Assembly (NCBI GenBank): GCA_041738285.1
Contig: JBGSQB010000195.1
Span: forward strand, 1-6,227
Direction: 5' to 3'
Length of the DNA stretch: 6,227 nucleotides
Source of the DNA: SZUA-521 sp041738285
GTDB taxonomy: Bacteria > Pseudomonadota > Gammaproteobacteria > Pseudomonadales > Azotimanducaceae
The notes beneath the pieces were generated by a model that did no database searches, was not told the origin of the DNA, and worked only from the letters and a program-made list of their open reading frames with translations. Below are positions 1-5,288 of the stretch, piece after piece (position 1 is the first letter of the stretch; each line of letters starts with the position of its first letter). The translations under genes were made by a program, and so were the position numbers.

Positions 1-1189
1 GGCGGTGATGATGGCGATCGGTGCAGGCACGACCGCGCTCGTTGCGCGCGCCTGGGGGCGCGATGATCCGAAGGAAGCGGCCCGGGTGACGATTGCGTCG
101 CTCGTGCTGGCAGGCACCTTCGCGCTGTTCATCACGATTCCCGGCGTGATGTTCGCCCGGCCTGTCGCATCGATCTTCGGACTTGATGACGCGACGCTTG
201 AGCTCGCGGCCGACTACATCCGTTGGCTGTCGGTGTTCAATCTCGCGTTCGCCGCCAACTTCATTCTACCGAGCGCGCTGCGTGCAGCCGGGGATGCGTG
301 GACGCCCCTTTGGATCGGTGTTGGCATGAACGTGTTGAACGTGCCGCTGCTGTACTGCCTGGTCTTCGGACTGTACGGTTTCCCCGCGATGGGTGTCGCC
401 GGGGCTGCGGTTGCGGCCGGAATCACGTTCACCATCGGTGCAGTGGTGCTGATGTCGATGTGGTGGCATCAGAAGCTGGTGATCCGCCACATTCGTGGCG
501 GTTGGTTCCGGCGCGAACGCATCAAGCGACTGATGAGCATCGGCTACCCTGCGGGGCTGGAGCAGGTGGTGTTTCAGGCCGGGTTCTTCGTATTCCTGAT
601 GATCATCGGCCGCTTCTATGGCACGGAAGCGTTCGCCGCCTACGGCATTGGCGTCACGCTGCTCAACATCTGCATGGTGGTGGGATTCGGATTCTCCATC
701 GCCGGTTCCACGCTGGTCGGCCAGCACCTCGGCGCGAACGATCCTGAAGGCGCGGTCAGGAGCGGCGTACGCTCGCTGTTCTTTGCGGTCATTTCCATGG
801 GCGCCTTGGGCGCGGTCGTGATCTATTTTGCCCGGGACCTGGCGACGTTCTTCATCGGTACGGATGCAGAAACCATCGAGCACACGGTTGAGTTCACCTG
901 GATCCTCGGGCTCATGATGCCTCTACTCGCGGTCGAGTTCGCCATCGGCGGATCTCTACGCGGCGCGGGCGACACGCGCTTTCCGCTGATCTGCACATTC
1001 CTCGGATTGATCGGCATGCGCTGCACGCTCGCGGCGCTATTCACCTTCCTCGGGTTACCGGTGGTCTGGGTGTACGGGGCGCTGATCGGCGACTACGTGC
1101 TGAAATCGGCGCTGCTGTTGTGGCGGTTCCAGACCGGCACCTGGAAGACACTGGTTCCCAACGAAGAACTGGCAGAGGGGCGTGCCTGA
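1..1189 (+). CDS. MATE-family multidrug/toxin efflux transporter (5' partial)
   Basis: Inner-membrane exporter of the MATE (NorM/DinF-like) family, which expels cationic drugs and metabolites in exchange for Na+ or H+. The reading frame is open to the left edge, so the GTG at position 5 is probably internal. About 395 residues are visible against roughly 450 for the family, so one or two N-terminal helices are missing. Numbering from that GTG, the two homologous halves are recognisable: AGTTALVARAWGRDDPKEA (7-25) parallels AGSTLVGQHLGANDPEGA (233-250), and ALRAAGDAWTP (91-101) parallels SLRGAGDTRFP (317-327). These are the cytoplasmic-loop signatures of each six-helix bundle. Hydrophobic helices fill the rest, with a basic inter-domain loop near 155-175. 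It ends with TGA at 1187-1189, inside the start of the DNA glycosylase gene. The family call is firm; substrate and coupling ion cannot be read from the sequence. Confidence 0.93.
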   Translation, partial: AVMMAIGAGTTALVARAWGRDDPKEAARVTIASLVLAGTFALFITIPGVMFARPVASIFGLDDATLELAADYIRWLSVFNLAFAANFILPSALRAAGDAWTPLWIGVGMNVLNVPLLYCLVFGLYGFPAMGVAGAAVAAGITFTIGAVVLMSMWWHQKLVIRHIRGGWFRRERIKRLMSIGYPAGLEQVVFQAGFFVFLMIIGRFYGTEAFAAYGIGVTLLNICMVVGFGFSIAGSTLVGQHLGANDPEGAVRSGVRSLFFAVISMGALGAVVIYFARDLATFFIGTDAETIEHTVEFTWILGLMMPLLAVEFAIGGSLRGAGDTRFPLICTFLGLIGMRCTLAALFTFLGLPVVWVYGALIGDYVLKSALLLWRFQTGTWKTLVPNEELAEGRA

Positions 1190-2066
1190 GTTTCCCGATC
1201 TATCGGTCTATCTCGAGCACCTGCAGCGCCGCACAGAAGGTCGTGCGCTGCGCGATATCCGAATTGCCAGCGTATTCGTGCTGCGCACCGTGGCACCCAC
1301 GGTCGCATCGCTGCGTGGCGCCGTCGTGCAATCGTGGCGGCGCCTCGGCAAGCAGCTGGTTCTCGAACTCGACGAGGAGCGCTTCGTCGTCATTCACCTC
1401 ATGATTTCGGGGCGCCTGAAATGGGCAAAACCCGGCGCCGCGGTGCCGGCGCGCATTGGCCTCGCCGCGTTCGACTTCGAAGACGGCACGCTCCTGTTTA
1501 CGGAAGCGAGCAAGAAGAAGCGGGCGTCGCTTCGGTTGGTGGGGAGCCGCGACGATCTCGACGCGCTCGACCCAGGCGGGCTCGAGTTGATGGACGCAAC
1601 GCGCGAAGAATTCCGCCGTGCGCTGACCGCGACCAACCACACGCTCAAGCGCGCGCTCACCGATCAGCGGGTGCTCGCCGGTATCGGCAACGCCTACTCG
1701 GACGAGATTCTCCTGCGGGCGCGGCTATCACCGTTCAAGCAGGTGCGTTCGCTCAACGAGGAAGAATTCGAGCGACTGCATAAGGCCTGTTTGTCCACGC
1801 TAACCGAGTGGACAGAGCGGTTGCGTGAGGCTGCGGGCGATGCATTTCCGACTCACGTCACTGCGTTTCACCCACAGATGGCGGTTCACGGCAAGTTCAA
1901 ACAGCCGTGTCCGGTGTGTGGCGCGCCAGTACAACGGATCGTCTATGCCGAAAACGAAGCGAACTACTGTGCCCGCTGTCAGACCGGCGGGAAGTTGCTT
2001 GCCGATCGTTCGCTGTCGAGGCTGTTGAAGGACAACTGGCCGAAGCGGCTGGAGGATCTCGAGTAG
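1182..2066 (+). CDS. Fpg/Nei-family DNA glycosylase (divergent subfamily)
   Basis: Bifunctional base-excision repair glycosylase/AP lyase family that removes oxidised bases from DNA; 294 residues. The GTG start at 1182 is fixed by the protein, because it gives MPEFPD, placing the catalytic N-terminal Pro2 and Glu3 correctly. Other landmarks are Lys57 (RRLGK), the HLMISGRL strand (72-79), the helix-two-turn-helix GIGNAYSDEILLRARLSP (167-184, Asn170), and a C-terminal zinc finger with Cys243, Cys246, Cys263 and Cys266. Departures from classical MutM: the HLGMSG motif reads HLMISG, the NDPRRFG loop is replaced by an EASKKKRASL segment (108-117), and the zinc-finger Arg (E. coli Fpg Arg258) is Asn258. 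A tail of about 28 residues follows the last zinc cysteine. The start overlaps the MATE gene by 8 nt, with AGAGGGG just upstream, suggesting translational coupling. It ends in tandem TAG stops (2064-2069). Fold and chemistry are confident; substrate preference, and hence a mutM or nei name, is not. Confidence 0.9.
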   Translation: MPEFPDLSVYLEHLQRRTEGRALRDIRIASVFVLRTVAPTVASLRGAVVQSWRRLGKQLVLELDEERFVVIHLMISGRLKWAKPGAAVPARIGLAAFDFEDGTLLFTEASKKKRASLRLVGSRDDLDALDPGGLELMDATREEFRRALTATNHTLKRALTDQRVLAGIGNAYSDEILLRARLSPFKQVRSLNEEEFERLHKACLSTLTEWTERLREAAGDAFPTHVTAFHPQMAVHGKFKQPCPVCGAPVQRIVYAENEANYCARCQTGGKLLADRSLSRLLKDNWPKRLEDLE

Positions 2067-2084
2067 TAGAATCCAGGCGCCAAC

Positions 2085-2090
2085 AGGGGG
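2085..2090 (+). promoter_or_regulatory. Shine-Dalgarno site of the NfeD-like gene
   Basis: AGGGGG lies 7 nt before the ATG at 2098, in the 31-nt gap after the glycosylase gene. It supports that start, which is the only ATG start visible in the plus-strand cluster. The gap shows no convincing promoter: a TAGAAT resembling a -10 box sits at 2067-2072 but has no plausible -35 partner. Confidence 0.65.
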
Positions 2091-2097
2091 AATCTGA

Positions 2098-2553
2098 ATG
2101 GACTGGGTGCTGATATGGATCGTGGTGGGTCTCGCCTTGATCCTCGTAGAGTTCTTCGTCTCGGGCTTTGTCATCATCTTTTTTGGCGTCGCGGCTCTCG
2201 TCACTGGCATTGCCCTGTGGGCGGGTATGAGTGCCGAACACGGCATCCCGTTCGTGGTGTTCGCGATCGTGTCGGTCGCGTTGCTGGTGCTGCTGCGCAG
2301 CCGATTCAAAGACCTGTTCACTGGGCGTACGCTGTCTGCGGATGCCGACGATGACTTCATCGGTCATGAGGCGGTCGTCGACTCGGGGTTTGACGAGTCC
2401 AACACAGGTCGAGGCAAGGTCTCGTATCGCGGCGCCGCATGGGATGCGCGCGCCGATGAAGGAAGTATCGACAAGGGCAGTGTGGTGAGAATCGTCGCGC
2501 GTCACGGCGTGGTGCTCGAAGTCGAACCCATCAATCGGAACAACGGGAGATAG
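2098..2553 (+). CDS. Short NfeD-like membrane protein (YbbJ type)
   Basis: A 151-residue inner-membrane protein of the NfeD family, in the short form that lacks the ClpP-like protease domain. It resembles E. coli YbbJ in size and arrangement. Hydrophobic segments span about residues 3-20, 22-43 and 50-67. A soluble C-terminal domain (about 85-146) has the NfeD OB-fold pattern: FIGHEAVVDSG, then TGRGKVSYRGAAWDARAD (103-120), GSVVRIVARHGVVLEVEP (127-144). Family knowledge: short NfeD proteins are encoded next to, and thought to partner with, SPFH/stomatin-like proteins in membrane microdomains. The gene directly downstream is such a protein, 2 nt away, which strengthens the call. The biochemical role of the family remains poorly defined. 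The start is supported by an SD site 7 nt upstream. Confidence 0.92.
   Translation: MDWVLIWIVVGLALILVEFFVSGFVIIFFGVAALVTGIALWAGMSAEHGIPFVVFAIVSVALLVLLRSRFKDLFTGRTLSADADDDFIGHEAVVDSGFDESNTGRGKVSYRGAAWDARADEGSIDKGSVVRIVARHGVVLEVEPINRNNGR
2545..2550 (+). promoter_or_regulatory. Shine-Dalgarno site of the SPFH gene
   Basis: GGGAGA ends just before the NfeD stop codon and 5 nt before the GTG at 2556. It supports the GTG start of the QmcA-like gene and close coupling of the NfeD/SPFH pair. Confidence 0.6.
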
Positions 2554-2555
2554 TC

Positions 2556-3485
2556 GTGGAAATTTCCGCAGTACTCGGGGTCGGCCTTGCAATCGTCGTT
2601 CTGGTGGCGCTGGTCAAGACAGCGCGCGTCGTACCTCAGCGCGAACAGTTCGTGGTGGAGCGACTGGGCAAGTTCTCGCGCACGCTGGATGCGGGCTTTC
2701 ACATCCTGATTCCATGGGTCGATCGGGTCGCCTACAAGCACACGTTGAAGGAGCAGACGTTCGATGTGCCATCGCAGACCTGCATCACCAAGGACAACAT
2801 CGCTGTCGACGTCGATGGCGTGATCTATCTGCAGGTGGTGGACGCACGCGCTGCCAGCTATGGCATCGAGAACTATCTGTTTGCGACGTCGCAGCTGGCG
2901 CAGACGACATTGCGCTCGGAGATCGGCAAGATCGATCTCGATCGTACATTCGAAGAACGCGAGACGATCAACGCGCAGGTCGTGAATGCCGTAGATCGTG
3001 CAGCGGAACCCTGGGGCGTTAAGATCCTGCGCTACGAAATCAAGGACATCATGCCACCCGACTCGGTGCGTGATGCCTTGGAAAAGCAGATGCGGGCCGA
3101 GCGGGAACGACGTGCAGTAGTCGCGCAGTCCGAGGGCGAGCGGCAGGCGCGCATCAATGTCTCAGAAGGTGAGCGCCAGGAAGCGATCAACCTGTCCGAA
3201 GCCGAGAAGCTACGCCAGATCAATACTGCCGAAGGGCGTGCTCAGGAAATCCGGTTGATCGCTCAGGCAACCGCCCAGGGCATCTCGGAAGTTGCGCGCG
3301 CGATCAACGAGCCCGGCGGGCGCGATGCCGTCAATCTTCGTGTTGCCGAACAATGGGTGAAGGAGTTCGGCAATCTCGCCAGGACCAACAACACGATGAT
3401 CGTGCCCGCACAGCTGGGTGATGTCGCTACGCTGGTGGGGACCGTCATGGCCACCATGGACAGAGTGAAGGAGGTGGCGCCGTGA
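2556..3485 (+). CDS. qmcA: SPFH/Band 7 membrane protein, QmcA/paraslipin-like
   Basis: Stomatin/prohibitin-like scaffold protein of 309 residues, close to the usual size of QmcA (about 305). One N-terminal membrane helix (about 4-22) is followed by the SPFH core: VVPQREQFVVERLGKFSRTL (25-44), GFHILIPWVDRV (47-58), TKDNIAVDVDGVIYLQV (78-94) and the amphipathic RYEIKDIMPP stretch (159-168). A charged Ala/Glu/Arg-rich coiled-coil region (about 170-250) contains four 11-residue repeats at 192-235, beginning SEGER, SEGER, SEAEK and AEGRA. A conserved-looking end, NNTMIVPAQLGDVATLVGT (278-296), matches the paraslipin type. Such proteins oligomerise on the inner membrane, form detergent-resistant microdomains and modulate membrane proteases and other proteins. 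The GTG start is 2 nt after the NfeD-like gene and has an SD site. Its 3' end overlaps the crotonase start by 4 nt. Family call very confident; the exact orthologue name is moderately so. Confidence 0.92.
   Translation: MEISAVLGVGLAIVVLVALVKTARVVPQREQFVVERLGKFSRTLDAGFHILIPWVDRVAYKHTLKEQTFDVPSQTCITKDNIAVDVDGVIYLQVVDARAASYGIENYLFATSQLAQTTLRSEIGKIDLDRTFEERETINAQVVNAVDRAAEPWGVKILRYEIKDIMPPDSVRDALEKQMRAERERRAVVAQSEGERQARINVSEGERQEAINLSEAEKLRQINTAEGRAQEIRLIAQATAQGISEVARAINEPGGRDAVNLRVAEQWVKEFGNLARTNNTMIVPAQLGDVATLVGTVMATMDRVKEVAP
3468..3475 (+). promoter_or_regulatory. Strong Shine-Dalgarno site of the crotonase gene
   Basis: AAGGAGGT, a near-perfect anti-16S match, lies inside the last codons of the SPFH gene and 6 nt before the GTG at 3482. 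It decides that start and suggests the crotonase is translated efficiently in its own right, besides any coupling through the 4-nt GTGA overlap. Confidence 0.8.
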
Positions 3486-4246
3486 GTTATCGGAACGTAA
3501 CGATCGAGCGGCACGGTCAGGTCGCGCTGGTGCGTTTCGATCGCAAGGGGAATCTCAACGCGTTCAACCAGGACACGATCCTGGAACTGACTGCGGTTGC
3601 GCGCGAGTTTCAGGACGATCTCGAAACACGCGCGGTGGTGCTGACGGGAACGTCACGTGCATTCTCCGCCGGCATAGACTTGAAGGACGCGTCCACTTGG
3701 GAGGCGGTCGACGATGACGTGGCGTTGCGCCACCGATCCTATCGAGGTGTGCGCCTGTGCAAAGCCTGGGAGGACATGCCGCAGGTCACGGTGGCGGCGA
3801 TGGAAGGGCTTGCCGTCGGTGCCGGCATGGCGATTGCGCTTGCTTGTGATTGGCGGGTGCTCGCGAGCGACGCCTATCTGTACGTGCCGGAAGTGAAGAT
3901 CGGACTCAATCTGCAGTGGGGCGCGCTGCCGCGGCTCATTACCCTTGTTGGTCCCGCCCGCGCCAAACGCATTGTTCTGTTGTGCGAAAGGATGAACGCG
4001 CAACAAGCGCTCGATTGGGGGTTGATCGAGGCAGTGACTGAGCCAGGTGGCGCGGTTGAAGAGGGATTGCGGCTGGCAGGAATCGCGGCGCAAATGCCGC
4101 CCGCGACGGTTCGTATGGTCAAGCAAGCGATCAACGCGACCGCGAATGCGCTGCACGGCGCGGCGGCGTTCGCCGATGCGGATCAAAGTGCGCTGACGCG
4201 CTCCTTCAAGGATGCCGTGGCGGCTCGGGATGCGTTCGTGAAGTGA
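3482..4246 (+). CDS. Crotonase-superfamily protein (enoyl-CoA hydratase/isomerase-like)
   Basis: Acyl-CoA-handling enzyme of the crotonase fold, 254 residues, a typical length. Visible motifs: RKGNLNAFNQ (21-30, the CoA-binding N-terminal loop), the first oxyanion-hole segment FSAGIDLK (61-68), the second EGLAVGAGMAIALACD (108-123), and VPEVKIGLNLQWGALPRL (135-152), then MNAQQALDWGLIEAV (171-185) in the C-terminal part. Aligned by eye to rat mitochondrial enoyl-CoA hydratase, the equivalent of Glu164 is kept (Glu137), but the equivalent of Glu144 is Ala117. The canonical two-glutamate hydration mechanism is therefore doubtful; isomerase-like or other crotonase chemistry is possible. The GTG start overlaps the SPFH stop (GTGA) and has a strong SD. 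It is co-translated with a membrane scaffold gene upstream and an acyltransferase downstream, which hints at a lipid or acyl-CoA role but does not prove it. Superfamily certain, reaction unknown. Confidence 0.9.
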   Translation: MSYRNVTIERHGQVALVRFDRKGNLNAFNQDTILELTAVAREFQDDLETRAVVLTGTSRAFSAGIDLKDASTWEAVDDDVALRHRSYRGVRLCKAWEDMPQVTVAAMEGLAVGAGMAIALACDWRVLASDAYLYVPEVKIGLNLQWGALPRLITLVGPARAKRIVLLCERMNAQQALDWGLIEAVTEPGGAVEEGLRLAGIAAQMPPATVRMVKQAINATANALHGAAAFADADQSALTRSFKDAVAARDAFVK

Positions 4247-5262
4247 GCGCGGATGCACCACCCGAGCACGTTGTAGCCTTCGACTTCTTGCGCAGTGTGG
4301 CGGCCGCCTCGGTCGTGGTGGTTCATGTGCTCGGGCCTTATCGCGCGAAGATCGGGGCTATTGCCGACGCAGAATTCGCCATCGCGGTGGCAATCAATGG
4401 CGCCCTGCGATGGAGCGTTCCGGTATTCATCATGATCAGCGGCGCGTTGTTGCTGGCCGATGCGCGTGCCTTTCGCCTCGGCTACTACGTGCAGCGACGG
4501 GTTGCCAAGGCGCTGATTCCATTTGTCGTGTGGTCGGTGGGGTATGCGGTTCTTGCTGGAGTCGATCGGTCGGGCTTCAATGGGGATCTTGCGCTCGCCA
4601 CGCTGCACGATGCGCCATTTCACGAGACCTACTATCACCTCGGATTCTTCTACTATTTCATCCCGCTGTATCTGATCGTTCCGTTGCTGCGCAGCTTCGT
4701 CGCCTCACAACAGCGTGCGGTGGTTGGTGTTGTGCTCACCGCCTGGCTGGTTGCGAGCGCCGCATACCTGGGCGGCGCGGAAGGCTTCTGGAGTGTTGAT
4801 CTCTTCATGTTCGGCGGCTATCTGCTGCTCGGGTACGTGCTGTGGCAGTACGGAACATTGCCACTGTGGCTCCTGCTCACTGGTGCACTGGTCGCGGTGT
4901 GCGTCAGCGATTACATGGTCATCAGCGACAGCCTGCGGGCCGGCATTTACGATGTCGACCGCTGGTTTTCGTACAAGTCTCTGAACACGGCGATCGCTGC
5001 AGTTTTCGTGTTCAGTCTAGGTTTGCGCTATGCGCAGACCCTGTCGGTTGCGGCGACGACCTTGGTGGCGGTGATCAGTCGGCACAGCCTTGGCATCTAC
5101 CTCATCCATCCACTGTTTCTATGGCCGGTACGGGAGTTCGACCTGTACTTCGCGCATCCGCTGCTGGTGATTCCGCTCTGGACGGTTGTTTGCGGCGGGC
5201 TCGCGCTCACCTGCTCGATGATGCTGGCGCGCTGGTCCGGCACGCGCTGGTTGGTGCCCTAG
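4243..5262 (+). CDS. Acyltransferase-3 family membrane O-acyltransferase (WecH/OafA-like)
   Basis: Polytopic inner-membrane protein of 339 residues, similar in size to single-domain members such as WecH. The N-terminal motif has Arg17 and His28 in the R-x10-H arrangement of the family (FDFLRSVAAASVVVVH), followed by VPVFIMISGALLL (59-71), FFYYFIPLYLIVPLLR (135-150) and the C-terminal signature SRHSLGIYLIHPLFL (279-293). About ten hydrophobic helices can be counted between residues 10 and 328. Family members move acetyl or other acyl groups from the cytoplasm onto sugars of LPS, ECA, exopolysaccharide or peptidoglycan; the acceptor here cannot be deduced. The GTG start overlaps the crotonase stop by 4 nt and only a weak purine stretch lies 12 nt upstream, so translation probably depends on coupling. 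The TAG stop at 5260-5262 abuts the stop of the convergent gene. Confidence 0.9.
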   Translation: MSADAPPEHVVAFDFLRSVAAASVVVVHVLGPYRAKIGAIADAEFAIAVAINGALRWSVPVFIMISGALLLADARAFRLGYYVQRRVAKALIPFVVWSVGYAVLAGVDRSGFNGDLALATLHDAPFHETYYHLGFFYYFIPLYLIVPLLRSFVASQQRAVVGVVLTAWLVASAAYLGGAEGFWSVDLFMFGGYLLLGYVLWQYGTLPLWLLLTGALVAVCVSDYMVISDSLRAGIYDVDRWFSYKSLNTAIAAVFVFSLGLRYAQTLSVAATTLVAVISRHSLGIYLIHPLFLWPVREFDLYFAHPLLVIPLWTVVCGGLALTCSMMLARWSGTRWLVP

Positions 5263-5288
5263 CTAATCCCGGCCGTTGCGCACTAGGG
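5257..5288. repeat. Small inverted repeat over the convergent stop codons
   Basis: CCCTAG (5257-5262) and CTAGGG (5283-5288) form a perfect 6-bp inverted repeat with a 20-nt loop. The left arm contains the acyltransferase stop codon and the loop begins with the stop of the minus-strand gene. It is too weak, and lacks a T-run on either side, to be called an intrinsic terminator. It may be chance. Confidence 0.3.

Noticed and set aside
5..13. GTG-ATG-ATG as the true start of the MATE gene
   Set aside because: Starting here would remove the first helix or two of the first MATE bundle, and the frame is open to the edge; these codons are better read as internal.
266..883. Minus-strand open frame of 205 codons inside the MATE gene
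   Set aside because: Antisense shadow of a clear transporter, with composition (His, Arg, Glu, Gln rich) unlike a natural protein.
2067..2097. Possible promoter in the 31-nt gap before the NfeD-like gene (TAGAAT at 2067-2072)
   Set aside because: No acceptable -35 element 16-18 nt upstream, and the TAGAAT arises from the second of two tandem stop codons; an internal promoter cannot be supported.
1897..2592. Minus-strand open frame of 231 codons across the end of the glycosylase gene, the NfeD-like gene and the SPFH start
   Set aside because: It lies antisense to three well-recognised genes and encodes a His/Arg/Asp-rich low-complexity product with no recognisable motif; such frames are expected in GC-rich coding DNA.
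5257..5288. Bidirectional intrinsic terminator at the convergent junction
   Set aside because: The stem is only 6 bp with a 20-nt loop and there is no T-run on either strand.
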